A stretch of 64,000 nt of DNA from an uncultured Roseibium sp. (GCF_963675985.1 NZ_OY780958.1:1-64000); one strand, 5' to 3'. Counted from the stretch's first letter, positions 32,168 to 40,742 are shown. The notes: a model not told the origin generated them from the letters alone. Made by a program: numbers and translations.

Positions 32168-33097
32168 ATGGTCTTACCCAGTCTTCGCCAGCTCGAATTC
32201 CTTGTGGCGCTCGCCGATGAGCAGCATTTTGGCCGTGCAGCCGAAAAATGCCATGCCAGTCAGTCGACCTTGAGTGCCGGACTGAAGGAACTGGAAGCGA
32301 CCCTGCAGGTCGTCGTCGCCGAACGCACTCGCCGGTCTGTTACCCTGACACCGGTCGGCACGGAACTGGCGGACCGGGCCCGGCGGATCCTGGCCGATGC
32401 CAAGGCGATGGTTGAGTATGCGGCGTCCAATATGGGGGCCCTGTCCGGCGACCTCAGACTGGGCGCGATCCCGACGCTTGCGCCCTATCTCCTGCCGCAG
32501 ATCGTCCCCGAAGTTCGGCGGAACTATCCCGATCTCAAACTCTATTTACGGGAAGCCAAGACTGATGATCTGTTGCACAGCCTGCATGCGGGGGAGGTCG
32601 ATGCGGTCCTGCTGGCCCTGCCTTATGACATCGGAGACCTCGCGGTCTTTCCCTTGTTTGAAGACAATTATCAATTGGCGATTCAACCGGATCATCCCTT
32701 GGCCAAACGCCCTCGGCTGTCCGGTGAGGACTTGATCGACGTGCAGATGATGCTGTTGGAAAAAGGCCATTGTCTGCAAAGGCATGCGCTGTCCGCCTTT
32801 GCGCCGCCCGGCCCGCAGCAGGACCTGACCTTCGAGGCGACCAGCCTGCCGACACTGGTTGCCATGGTGGCGGAAGGGTTGGGTGCGACGCTATTGCCGG
32901 ACATTGCAATCGACGCCGGCGTTGCAGAAGGTCAGGACGTGGCGCTGGTGCCCCTGACAGGCGCACATCCGCGCCGGATCTCGCTCGTCTGGCGCAAGAC
33001 GTCGCCACGGGGGGCGGAGCTGGAACTGCTGGGAGAGGCGATCATCCGGATCCGGGAGGCGGTCAAAACGCCTGTTCCAGAGCTGCCGGGTTCGTAA
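32168..33097 (+). CDS. oxyR: OxyR-type LysR-family regulator with a single redox cysteine
   Basis: A 309-residue LysR-type regulator: N-terminal winged helix (LRQLEFLVALADEQHFGRAAEKCHASQSTLSAGLKELE) and a two-lobed sensing domain. LLEKGHCLQRHAL contains the counterpart of E. coli OxyR Cys199. The Cys208 position is lost (SAFAPPGPQQ), so the usual intramolecular disulfide cannot form; sulfenic acid or another modification at the lone Cys is the likely switch. Its position divergent to the peroxiredoxin gene supports OxyR identity. The last 35 bases overlap the 3' end of the convergent beta-lactamase gene. Confidence 0.88.
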   Translation: MVLPSLRQLEFLVALADEQHFGRAAEKCHASQSTLSAGLKELEATLQVVVAERTRRSVTLTPVGTELADRARRILADAKAMVEYAASNMGALSGDLRLGAIPTLAPYLLPQIVPEVRRNYPDLKLYLREAKTDDLLHSLHAGEVDAVLLALPYDIGDLAVFPLFEDNYQLAIQPDHPLAKRPRLSGEDLIDVQMMLLEKGHCLQRHALSAFAPPGPQQDLTFEATSLPTLVAMVAEGLGATLLPDIAIDAGVAEGQDVALVPLTGAHPRRISLVWRKTSPRGAELELLGEAIIRIREAVKTPVPELPGS

Positions 33098-33881
33098 ACA
33101 GGTTTTCGAGTATTCCGTCCCGGGCCCGGAAACCAGGTGGTGACGTCTGACGCCGGCTGTCCTGAATGAGGCGGGCAAAGACAACGCTTCGTCCGTTCTT
33201 TTCCGCCCAGCCGACAAACCAGCCGAAGGGTCGTCCCCTGAGCAGCGCGCCATCGGCGCCTCGCGGCAGGCCGGCACCGGTCTTGCCGTGGACGTGCCAT
33301 CCGGCAGGTTGTCGGCCGTAGTCCGTGATCTCGGCGGTGTGTTTGACGGCCTCTTCGCTGACCGGCAATTCGCCGCGAACAAGCCGGCGCAGGAATGCGA
33401 CCTGTTCGAGCGGGGAGATCTGCAGCGACGAACTGAGCCAGGCATCCGTCAGGCCGTTATGTTTGCCGGGATCGCCGGAAACGTCTTCGTTGCCATAGCC
33501 GAAGGCGCTCACATAGTCCGAATACCGCTTCTCGCCGAGGCGCGTGGTGACTTGTTGGGAGTACCAGACCACCGAATCCCGCATCCATGTTCTGGGGGAG
33601 GTTGCTTTACGCCAGTTGGGCCGCCAGTCCACATAGCCCTTCTTGAAGGGCAGAACCGGCGACGAGGCATCTTTGAGAATACCGGCATCGTAGCCCATCA
33701 GGCTGATGGCGATCTTGAAGGTGGAGGCAGGCGACATGCGGCTTTCGCAGTCCCCCTCTTCAATGAGACGTGCACCACTTTCGGCGTTGAGCACAATCGT
33801 GCACAGGGTTCGGGTTTCCGCATGAGCCGCCGTCATGCAGGAGCCGAGCAGAATTGCGAAGGAGAAAAGCAGTGCTTTCAT
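33063..33881 (-). CDS. Class D (OXA-type) beta-lactamase
   Basis: A 272-residue periplasmic serine hydrolase with a signal peptide (LLFSFAILLGSCMTAAHA). Class D motifs in order: STFK (nucleophile Ser and carboxylatable Lys, in SPASTFKIAI), SVV in MRDSVVWYSQ, YGN in FGYGNEDVSG, WLSSSLQISP, and KTG in HGKTGAGLP. All active-site motifs are intact, so hydrolysis of penicillins is plausible. It looks chromosomal and intrinsic rather than mobile: there is no integron or IS, and base composition matches. The 3' end overlaps oxyR by 35 bases. Confidence 0.9.
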   Translation of the reverse strand: MKALLFSFAILLGSCMTAAHAETRTLCTIVLNAESGARLIEEGDCESRMSPASTFKIAISLMGYDAGILKDASSPVLPFKKGYVDWRPNWRKATSPRTWMRDSVVWYSQQVTTRLGEKRYSDYVSAFGYGNEDVSGDPGKHNGLTDAWLSSSLQISPLEQVAFLRRLVRGELPVSEEAVKHTAEITDYGRQPAGWHVHGKTGAGLPRGADGALLRGRPFGWFVGWAEKNGRSVVFARLIQDSRRQTSPPGFRARDGILENLFTNPAALEQAF

Positions 33882-33959
33882 TGGGCCGGCAGGTCCTCTT
33901 ATGCGTCTGGTTGGATCCTTAAGGAGGAAGAGTGGCCAAATTGGACCAAAGATGATGCT

Positions 33960-34244
33960 CTAACGATCCGAATGACCGAGATCCATTTCCGGCCAGACCA
34001 GGTCGCGGACGCGCTGCTTGAGAACCTTGGCCTCAGGGAAACCGCCATCGACGGTCCGGTCCCAGACCGTCTTGCCGTCGCAGGTGATGATAAAGGTGCC
34101 ACCGGTGCCCGGGATCAGGGTCAGGGAGCCGACTTCTTCGGAAAAGGTCGACAGGATTTCCTGTGCCATCCAGGCGGAGCGGAGCAGCCAGCCGCATTGG
34201 CGGCAATAGGTAATGGTGATATGCGGGGAAGGCAGGTCTGGCAT
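33960..34244 (-). CDS. SelT/SelW/SelH (Rdx) family selenoprotein-like protein
   Basis: A 94-residue thioredoxin-like-fold protein with HITITYCRQCGWLLRSAWMAQEIL. This is the Rdx CxxC motif, with both positions Cys (no selenocysteine UGA). GTGGTFIITCDGKTVWDR and FPEAKVLKQRVRDLV complete the domain. Family members are small cytoplasmic redox proteins of uncertain partner. The gene follows the beta-lactamase start by 78 bases on the same strand and is divergent from the kinase at 34315. Confidence 0.85.
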   Translation of the reverse strand: MPDLPSPHITITYCRQCGWLLRSAWMAQEILSTFSEEVGSLTLIPGTGGTFIITCDGKTVWDRTVDGGFPEAKVLKQRVRDLVWPEMDLGHSDR

Positions 34245-34314
34245 GGGGTCCGTCCGGATGAAGCGGTAAGGTGAAGGGCCGGAAAGAGGCCTGATAAGAA
34301 AAGTTGAGTAATTA

Positions 34315-35247
34315 GTGCCACAAAAGAGATCCCATCCGCCAGTCCCGGATTCGACTTTACCTGCATCGGGTTACGAGGACGGTGCCCAAGCGGCTGTGGA
34401 CAAGGCGTTGCGACAATATCCGGACCTGCGGGAGGCCGTTGGCACGGTGCTGTCCGTTACCCGGTTGAACGGGCTGACGAACCGGGTTTTTCGCGTCGTT
34501 ACACCGGAGGGTGATTTCGTGCTCCGGCTCCCGCGGGCGGAGAATGCCGGACTGATCGATCGGGATGCGGAAGCGCATAATCTCGCGCTTGCCTGCGACC
34601 GTGGGTTCGCCCCGCCGGCGCTTATTCTCGATCCGGGCTCCGGTCTATTGCTCACCCGGGCGATTGAGCCGAAGGCGCCGTCAGAGCCGGTCGGGCCAAT
34701 GGCGCTGGGCCGCATCGTTGCCGACTTGCATTCGGCACCGCTTGCGTTTCGTGGCGTGACCGATCCGGACAGCCTGATTGCCCGTCAGCGCGCAGGCCTG
34801 GGCGCCTATCCCGACCTTGTTGCTTCCTTCGAGCCGCTTGCGGACGTGCTGGAACTTCTGGGGCCGGCATCGGATGTTTTTGCGCCTGTTCCAAGCCACG
34901 GAGACCTGTCCCCCGGAAACATCCTTGCTGGGTCTGACGGTCCTGTTCTGATCGACTGGGAATATTCGGCCATGGCCAACCCCGCCTGGGATCTCGCCTA
35001 TGCGATCCTGGAGCATGACTTCGACGCGAGCGAGGAGCGGGCATTCCTGGCGGCTTACGCGGAGACAGGAAACTTTATGGACGGCCTGCACCGGGAGATT
35101 CTCAAGATGAAGATCCGCTGCGATGCGGTTTCCATGCTTTGGGCGCTCGGTCAGGCAACGAAGGGCAACACCTCCACCGATTTCGAAGCCTTCGCCCGGG
35201 CCAGACTGGAACGGGCGCTGGGCACCTATTCGAACCTCAGCGGATAG
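34315..35247 (+). CDS. Choline/ethanolamine kinase-like phosphotransferase (LicA type)
   Basis: A 310-residue protein-kinase-fold small-molecule kinase with a GTG start. RLNGLTNRVFRV is the nucleotide loop, FVLRLPR has the ATP-binding basic residue, SHGDLSPGNIL is the catalytic loop with Asp and Asn, and VLIDWEYSAMANPAWDLAY the metal-binding loop and choline-kinase signature. It phosphorylates choline, ethanolamine or a related amino alcohol, or possibly thiamine-like compounds. The choline-sulfatase in the same window could feed it, but the genes are 6 kb apart and not co-transcribed. Its last 11 bases overlap the convergent acyltransferase-like gene. Confidence 0.85.
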   Translation: MPQKRSHPPVPDSTLPASGYEDGAQAAVDKALRQYPDLREAVGTVLSVTRLNGLTNRVFRVVTPEGDFVLRLPRAENAGLIDRDAEAHNLALACDRGFAPPALILDPGSGLLLTRAIEPKAPSEPVGPMALGRIVADLHSAPLAFRGVTDPDSLIARQRAGLGAYPDLVASFEPLADVLELLGPASDVFAPVPSHGDLSPGNILAGSDGPVLIDWEYSAMANPAWDLAYAILEHDFDASEERAFLAAYAETGNFMDGLHREILKMKIRCDAVSMLWALGQATKGNTSTDFEAFARARLERALGTYSNLSG

Positions 35248-36226
35248 GCGTTTGGGGGCTGTCAGGGGGGAAGCTGCAGGCGTTGTAGTGGTTGTTCATA
35301 TCCTGCAGTAACTCCGGGTCTTCCGGGTTGGTCAGCAGCGGTTCCCAGAGACCGTCTTCCTTCAAGGTGTTCAAGGTGCAGGCACAGATGGCTTTGCATT
35401 GCGCCTCAGAACCGCCGGCCAATACACAGCGCTCGACGCAGCTCTCCTGAAAGCCGAGCGCGATCCTGTCGGGAGCAAGGCCCACGGCGGCCAGCGACCA
35501 TACCAGTCCGTAAAGCACCGGCTGGTGTAACAGATAGATTGCCAGCGATCTGCGACCGCAAAAGCGGATCAGGCGGCCCGGCCATGAGGCAAGGCGCAGG
35601 GGGCGGACCGCTTCGAGAAGTGCCGGCATGCCCGGTGTCTTGAAGACCGCGACCCCCAGCAGCACGGCAGCCAGCCAGGGCGCCAGCGGAACATAGTCGA
35701 CAGAGCCGGAGGTCGGCGTCCCCAGACCCGTCCATGAAAAGAGATCGCCGTCGAAGGCCGGGCCACTTGCCCAGTGGGGCATCGTGTAGACAACAACCGC
35801 AGCGGCATAGGCGAACAGGACCGGCAGGCGCACGAACGGCAGGGCGATCAGGCTGCCGGCCGCGATCGAGTGCAGGATGCCGAACCGCACGAAGAGGCCG
35901 GAGAAGGCGAAATAGGTTCCCGCTGAAACGGCCAGTGCAGCGGTGACGATCACCGCCTCCCGTTTCCAGAAAGCCTTCCAGCGGATGCCCTGACCATGGG
36001 CCAGAACGAGGCTGGCGCCGGCAAGGAACAGAAAGGAGCCGGCGATCGCGCCGGAGAAGATCCGCCAGCCCGGCCCGTCAGAGACCGGCCAGCCGACGAA
36101 GCCGAACCAGGAGAGATCCCAGGACAGATGGTAGGCGATCATCGCCAGGATCGCGAAGCCACGAAGGGCATCGATCACCGGGATGCGCGACGTACTCATT
36201 GGCTGCGCCATAAGGGAGCGGGCCAT
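35237..36226 (-). CDS. DUF1624 family membrane protein (heparan-alpha-glucosaminide N-acetyltransferase-like)
   Basis: A 329-residue integral membrane protein with about eight helices. The N-terminal RIPVIDALRGFAILAMIAYHLSWDLSWF is the family signature, with the active-site-like His. It probably transfers an acyl group across the membrane to a sugar; the acceptor is unknown. After the last helix there is a soluble, cysteine-rich tail (SCVERCVLAGGSEAQCKAICAC), an oddity not usual in the family that resembles small CxxxC...CxxxCxC redox or metal motifs. The Met at 36199 (MSTSRIPV) is an alternative start and fits the family better. Confidence 0.8.
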   Translation of the reverse strand: MARSLMAQPMSTSRIPVIDALRGFAILAMIAYHLSWDLSWFGFVGWPVSDGPGWRIFSGAIAGSFLFLAGASLVLAHGQGIRWKAFWKREAVIVTAALAVSAGTYFAFSGLFVRFGILHSIAAGSLIALPFVRLPVLFAYAAAVVVYTMPHWASGPAFDGDLFSWTGLGTPTSGSVDYVPLAPWLAAVLLGVAVFKTPGMPALLEAVRPLRLASWPGRLIRFCGRRSLAIYLLHQPVLYGLVWSLAAVGLAPDRIALGFQESCVERCVLAGGSEAQCKAICACTLNTLKEDGLWEPLLTNPEDPELLQDMNNHYNACSFPPDSPQTPIR

Positions 36227-36247
36227 GAGGCATTGGGTGAGCCGGAT

Positions 36248-36373
36248 CTAGCTTCCGAACGCGAGCAGCATGGAACAGACCACCGCGGCCAGGGCGAGAA
36301 TGCCGCCGACAAGGGGCCACGGAGACGGTTTGTGAACGGTGAAGGTGTCACTTTCCGAATGGTCCTGGAACAT
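36248..36373 (-). CDS. 41-residue single-pass membrane protein
   Basis: A very short gene: MFQDHSESDTFTVHKPSPWP, then one hydrophobic helix (LVGGILALAAVVCSMLLAF) and a GS end. AAGGAG lies 10 bases before the ATG. It is on the same strand as, and just upstream of, the DUF1624 membrane protein gene (21 bases to its first start), so co-transcription is likely. The function is unknown; it may be a small partner of that membrane protein. Confidence 0.6.
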   Translation of the reverse strand: MFQDHSESDTFTVHKPSPWPLVGGILALAAVVCSMLLAFGS

Positions 36374-36517
36374 TGCCTGAAAGCTCCTTGCTCCTGAATG
36401 TCGCTGATTGACAGCCTGCAGGACCAAAGAAGTTTCGTGAAGTTGGTAAATGAACCGTTAATCGGGTTTTCCAAAAGAACCTTCCGGGAAAGCGCTCAGC
36501 CAGTGGAAAACCGCCGG

Positions 36518-36928
36518 TCAGAGATCAAGTGCGTCGAGGCCGTTTTCCAGATAGTCCGGCAGAAGCGGCATGCCGATCAGGTAATCGGCTGTCGGACCGG
36601 CCGCGCGTTCACGGGCTTCTGCCACGGCCTGTGTGAAATCTTCCGCGTCGAAATCGCCGCGGCCGATCCATGCGATGGCGACTAGTTCGGCGGCTTCATC
36701 GACATTGAGATCGTCGATCAATTCGCGCAACTCTTCGTCGGACAGGTCGTCGTTTTCCTCTTCCGCAAGGCCGTCATGGCTATGGGTGTCGGACAGGGTC
36801 TCCTCATCGAACTCGATGTCCCCTTCGTGGCCGTCTTCGAAGGTGTCTTCAAGGCTGGACGAAGCGGCACGGGCCTTCTGGGCCAGAAGGCGGATGGTAT
36901 CCGCGGAGAGGGTCAAATCGACGTCCAT
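36518..36928 (-). CDS. DUF3775 family protein
   Basis: A 136-residue acidic cytoplasmic protein. The middle is strongly acidic (DTFEDGHEGDIEFDEETLSD, EEENDDLSDEELRELID). The C-terminal part AAELVAIAWIGRGDFDAEDF and ADYLIGMPLLPDYLENGLDAL is the DUF3775 signature. The function is unknown and no partner is evident. Confidence 0.8.
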   Translation of the reverse strand: MDVDLTLSADTIRLLAQKARAASSSLEDTFEDGHEGDIEFDEETLSDTHSHDGLAEEENDDLSDEELRELIDDLNVDEAAELVAIAWIGRGDFDAEDFTQAVAEARERAAGPTADYLIGMPLLPDYLENGLDALDL

Positions 36929-37061
36929 GGCAAGCTCCCAATTGCTTTTGATTTCTTTATGGTTCGGGTCACGTCGCTGCGCAACGGTTTTGTAAGTCGA
37001 TCAACTCGGTCTGCGCGTAAGATCGCGTCGGTGGGCGACAGACAATCCTCTGTTTCAATAG

Positions 37062-37104
37062 CCGAAACCGCTCGGGTTGAATGCACCGAGCCGAGCGGTT
37101 TCGG
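37062..37104. other. Perfect 14-base inverted repeat
   Basis: CCGAAACCGCTCGG (37062-37075) and CCGAGCGGTTTCGG (37091-37104) surround a 15-base loop. No T run on either side. Confidence 0.6.
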
Positions 37105-37376
37105 TTCTCCGCTTGAATCAAGGAAAAGCTGGAGTTATCCCCGGAATTCAGCCGATTATCTCAGGAAACCACTTATGTAGCACTTTCCCGGCGAAATTTC
37201 TTGCCCGAACGTAAGGCTGCCGATTAACGTTTATTTCAAGAAGAGCGATCCGGAAGAAGCCTTGTTGCCGCCTGCATTGGGAACAAGCGGATGAGGCGAA
37301 GGCGAAAATGGATCCACGCGAAAACGGATCCAATAAGGGCAGAGAAACCTGATTACCCGGGGCGGACCGGGCACTC

Positions 37377-37417
37377 GGGGGCCAACGATAGCGATCTGGT
37401 GGTTGTCGTTGGCTCCC
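37377..37417. other. Inverted repeat upstream of nothing recognised
   Basis: GGGGGCCAACGA (37377-37388) pairs with TCGTTGGCTCCC (37406-37417) with one G-T pair. Confidence 0.5.
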
Positions 37418-37488
37418 AGCTTGGCTTTACCGGTCGCGATCTTGAGCGATCTGCCGAAACATCCTTCATCCCATATTTCCGAAGGGCT

Positions 37489-37665
37489 TCACCTTGAATA
37501 TGAGGTATCCGTCGTTTGCGTCGTGATGGATTGATCGGGGCGCCAGGCCGCGGCGACCGTCAGGGTCAGGGCCAGGACAAGCCCGATCGTGATGGCAAGG
37601 AGCAACGGCCGCGCCTCATGCAACCCCGGATTGGCCGATGCCTTTTTGAGTTTTGTCCGTATCAC
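37489..37665 (-). CDS. 58-residue membrane protein, start overlapping the upstream stop
   Basis: The GTG start at 37663-37665 overlaps the TGA of the upstream gene (GTGA), a layout typical of translational coupling. The product starts VIRTKLKKASANPGLHEARP and has one membrane helix (LLLAITIGLVLALTLTVAAAW) and a polar Thr-rich tail. The family is unknown. Together with the 99-residue gene it forms a two-gene membrane-protein operon. Confidence 0.6.
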   Translation of the reverse strand: MIRTKLKKASANPGLHEARPLLLAITIGLVLALTLTVAAAWRPDQSITTQTTDTSYSR

Positions 37666-37961
37666 TGTTCGTAGCTCCGCGATGACGTTACGCTGACCCT
37701 GACCAAAGCTGAATCCAGGTCGGCGTCGCCGCCATTGATGCCGGCCAGTTCTGCGCCAAGCCGCCCGGCGAGGAAGAGCGTCGCGGCGAACATGGCGATG
37801 AAGGCGGCGCTCAGCAGAAGAAGCAGGCTGTTTTGCGGAAACGCGATGCCGGCGACCAGCGCCAACAGCGCCGACATCGACAGGGCTGCGACCTTCAACA
37901 GAAAGCGGTTGTCTTCAGTATCATCCTGGAAATCGGGTTCACGGCTTTTTCTTTCGACCAT
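37662..37961 (-). CDS. Small two-helix membrane protein
   Basis: A 99-residue protein: charged N-terminus (MVERKSREPDFQDDTEDN), then a hydrophobic hairpin (about 23-41 and 46-67) and a polar tail. No family is recognised. It is the first gene of a coupled pair with the 58-residue gene downstream. It is divergent from the PAS protein gene at 38270. Confidence 0.65.
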   Translation of the reverse strand: MVERKSREPDFQDDTEDNRFLLKVAALSMSALLALVAGIAFPQNSLLLLLSAAFIAMFAATLFLAGRLGAELAGINGGDADLDSALVRVSVTSSRSYEQ

Positions 37962-38269
37962 CGCTCAAACCTCCAATGGCTTCGACATGGAGACAATGGC
38001 TGTCGATTGGGCCGGGTTGCCGACCGATTTTAGGCGCTTCCGGTGTCATTTCGTGACCGGATTGTGGTCGCAATTCGCGACGATGAACGTCGAAGAAATT
38101 TAAGGGTCCTGCCCCTGGACTGTGACGATGCCAGACGGGAATTGGTCACCATGGCCGAGAACCATCAGATGTCTGGGATTGTCTGAAACCTCTTCATAAC
38201 TTTTTTGCTTTTAAGCCCGATCATATTGTCCAACCCATGGATTGCCGCAAAGATCGGCCAGGCACGCGA

Positions 38270-39397
38270 ATGAGTACACAAGTAGCGCAACGTCGGGAAC
38301 CGGCCGAGACCGCGGTCTCTGATACCGCGAAGTCTCCCCAAGATGAAAAGGACACGCTGGGGCCGGCACTTCATCTGGCCGGATTGCAGTTCTTCATCGC
38401 CGATATCAGCCGCAAGTCCATCCTGTGGAATGAAAGCGGGTCGCAAAGCTTCAACAGCGAGATCAAGGACCTGCAGGAAGCGCAATCCGCTCAGGCACTG
38501 CGTCTTCTGACGCCGGAAGACCGCAAGACCATCCTTCGCCTGGTTCAAGGCGCGATCAAGGACGGCAAGGCCGGGCCTTATGACGTCGGTGGCGGCGCCG
38601 ATCACCGTATTCCGGGCGTTCCGCTCATGGCCTATCGTTATGAACTGGAAGGCGGCCGGCTGCTTGCCATCTGTTTTCCTTCGCTCGGCGAGGACGATGC
38701 CAATCCGGGCAATATCGTCCTGGGCCTTGCGCCGATCCTGCAGCACTTCGTGGCGAGTTCGAACCGGATCGTGCTTCTGGTGGACAATTTCGGCTATGTC
38801 CGCTTTGCCAGCGCCGGTTTCCTGCAAAGCTTCCAGATTCCCGATGCCAAGCTGATCCTGGGCCGCAACATCGCCCATATCCAGAAAAGGGTCGGCCGAT
38901 CCATCGTGTCGCTGGCGCTGACCGCGCTGGCGCGCCGGCAGAGCGCGACCGGCCGGGCCAAGTTTCTGCTGGCCTCCTCGGACAACGTGGAACTGACCTA
39001 CGATGCCATGTACTTCCGGTTCGGCAGCAGTGTGGGCGGTGTTCTGTTTTCCGCCGGACATGCGGCCGGCGACGTCGACTATGCCCAGGTCTTCGACATC
39101 TGCGGCGCGCCGATCATCGTGGTCAATACCTCGAACCGCATGATCGTGGCGGCGAACAAGTCCGCGCACAAGGCCTATCACCTGACGCAGGACTCGATCG
39201 ATCAGAACCCGATCACCGAGACGCTGCTTCATCCCAGAAGTTACGTCACGCTTCTGGAAGCGGCCCAGAAAAACGTCGAGGTACCCCAGTCGGTGGTGGT
39301 CAACAGCCTTAACGGCCAGTCCAAGAAGAAACGCCTGAAGGCGACGTTGATCGACGCGGACCGCACGCCGAAGCTGATCCTCGAAGCGCGTTCTTGA
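38270..39397 (+). CDS. PAS-like sensor protein of unknown output
   Basis: A 375-residue soluble protein from the ATG at 38270; an in-frame ATG at 38237 would add 11 residues. It appears to be built of PAS-like folds: LQFFIADISRKSILWNESGS, NRIVLLVDNFGYVRFASAGFLQSF and GAPIIVVNTSNRMIVAANKSAHKAY each look like a PAS beginning. No kinase, GGDEF, HTH or membrane segment follows; the C-terminus is KKRLKATLIDADRTPKLIL. It may sense a ligand or redox state and act by protein contact. Similar stand-alone PAS proteins occur in Hyphomicrobiales. Confidence 0.7.
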   Translation: MSTQVAQRREPAETAVSDTAKSPQDEKDTLGPALHLAGLQFFIADISRKSILWNESGSQSFNSEIKDLQEAQSAQALRLLTPEDRKTILRLVQGAIKDGKAGPYDVGGGADHRIPGVPLMAYRYELEGGRLLAICFPSLGEDDANPGNIVLGLAPILQHFVASSNRIVLLVDNFGYVRFASAGFLQSFQIPDAKLILGRNIAHIQKRVGRSIVSLALTALARRQSATGRAKFLLASSDNVELTYDAMYFRFGSSVGGVLFSAGHAAGDVDYAQVFDICGAPIIVVNTSNRMIVAANKSAHKAYHLTQDSIDQNPITETLLHPRSYVTLLEAAQKNVEVPQSVVVNSLNGQSKKKRLKATLIDADRTPKLILEARS

Positions 39398-39516
39398 ACC
39401 AGTCTCAACGCGGACGTCTTTTTTGCGCGGAAATACGCGGCTTTGTCTTGCACCTCGCCGCGTACAAGACTACGGTCCGCCGCGCTTGAAACTTCCCGTT
39501 TCCCATGGAGGGCATT

Positions 39517-40716
39517 ATGGGCTTTATCGCCGACGCGCTGGCGCGAGTTAAACCATCCGCGACCATTGCAGTCACCAACAAGGCAGCTGAACTGAAAGCC
39601 TCGGGTATGGACGTCATCGGCCTGGGTGCCGGTGAGCCGGATTTCGATACCCCGGACAATATCAAGGCGGCTGCGATCAAGGCGATTAACGAGGGCAAGA
39701 CCAAGTACACCAAGGTGGACGGTATCCCCGAGCTGAAGGCTGCCATTTGCGCCAAGTTCAAGCGGGAAAACGGCCTGACCTACACGCCGGACCAGATTAC
39801 GGTCGGTACCGGCGGCAAGCAGGTGCTCTACAATGCCCTGATGGCGACCCTGAACCCGGGCGACGAAGTCATCATTCCGACGCCCTACTGGGTGAGCTAT
39901 CCGGACATGGTTCTTCTGGCCGGCGGCACGCCGGTGATCGTGGAAGCCGACAAGTCGACCTTCAAGATCACGCCGGAGGCGCTCGATGCGGCGATTACGC
40001 CGCGCACCAAGTGGATCATCTTCAACTCTCCGTCCAACCCGTCGGGTGCCGCCTATACGGAAGCGGAACTCAAGGGACTGACGGACGTGCTGATGAAGCA
40101 CCCGCATGTCTGGATGATGACCGACGACATGTACGAGCACCTGGTCTACGACGACTTCAAGTTCACCACACCGGCCCAGATCGAGCCTGCGCTGTACGAG
40201 CGCACGCTGACGGTCAACGGTGTGTCCAAGGCCTATGCCATGACCGGCTGGCGCATCGGCTATGCCGGGGGTCCGGCCGATCTGATCAAGGCGATCGCCA
40301 AGATCCAGTCCCAGTCGACCTCCAATCCCTGCACGATTTCGCAGTGGGCTGCGGTCGAGGCCCTGAACGGCAGCCAGGATTTCATTCCGGTCAACAACGA
40401 GATCTTCAAGGGCCGGCGGGATCTGGTCGTCTCGATGCTGAACCAGGCGAAGGGCATTCACTGCCCGGTTCCCGAAGGCGCCTTCTACGTGTTTCCGTCC
40501 TGCGCGGGCACCATCGGCAAGACCGCGCCGTCGGGCAAGGTGATCGAAACGGACGAGGACTTCGTGACCGAGCTTCTGGAAGCAGAGGGCGTTGCCGTGG
40601 TTCATGGCTCGGCCTTCGGTCTCGGCCCGAACTTCCGCATTTCCTATGCGACGTCGAACGAAGCCCTGACAGAAGCCTGCACGCGCATTCAGCGTTTCTG
40701 CGGAAATCTGAAGTAA
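39517..40716 (+). CDS. Aspartate aminotransferase (class I/II, PLP-dependent)
   Basis: A 399-residue aminotransferase. LGAGEPDFDTP, NSPSNPSG, and the PLP-lysine in NGVSKAYAMTGWRIGYAGG are all present, and the C-terminal Arg is in FRISYAT. This is the rhizobial AatA/AspB (I-gamma) type that transfers the amino group between aspartate and 2-oxoglutarate, linking the citric acid cycle to amino-acid synthesis. GGAGGG stands 5 bases before the ATG at 39517, so the start is there rather than at 39505. It is monocistronic, with a terminator at 40743. Confidence 0.94.
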   Translation: MGFIADALARVKPSATIAVTNKAAELKASGMDVIGLGAGEPDFDTPDNIKAAAIKAINEGKTKYTKVDGIPELKAAICAKFKRENGLTYTPDQITVGTGGKQVLYNALMATLNPGDEVIIPTPYWVSYPDMVLLAGGTPVIVEADKSTFKITPEALDAAITPRTKWIIFNSPSNPSGAAYTEAELKGLTDVLMKHPHVWMMTDDMYEHLVYDDFKFTTPAQIEPALYERTLTVNGVSKAYAMTGWRIGYAGGPADLIKAIAKIQSQSTSNPCTISQWAAVEALNGSQDFIPVNNEIFKGRRDLVVSMLNQAKGIHCPVPEGAFYVFPSCAGTIGKTAPSGKVIETDEDFVTELLEAEGVAVVHGSAFGLGPNFRISYATSNEALTEACTRIQRFCGNLK

Positions 40717-40742
40717 GGCCGGTCTTCGTCCGGTGTGAAAAG

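Larger units (their letters stand above)
36929..37488. other. Intergenic stretch with two structured palindromes, no convincing gene
   Basis: 560 bases. It holds the DUF3775 promoter side, the hairpin at 37062-37104 and the hairpin at 37377-37417. Short frames here (for example 37291-37497) are Arg-rich and look non-coding. Either hairpin could belong to an unrecognised small RNA. Confidence 0.5.

Noticed and set aside
33960..34244. Selenoprotein with UGA-encoded selenocysteine
   Set aside because: Both positions of the CxxC motif are ordinary cysteine codons.
37291..37497. 68-residue plus-strand frame
   Set aside because: Arg-rich, no ribosome site, overlaps the better-supported 58-residue minus-strand gene and a palindrome.
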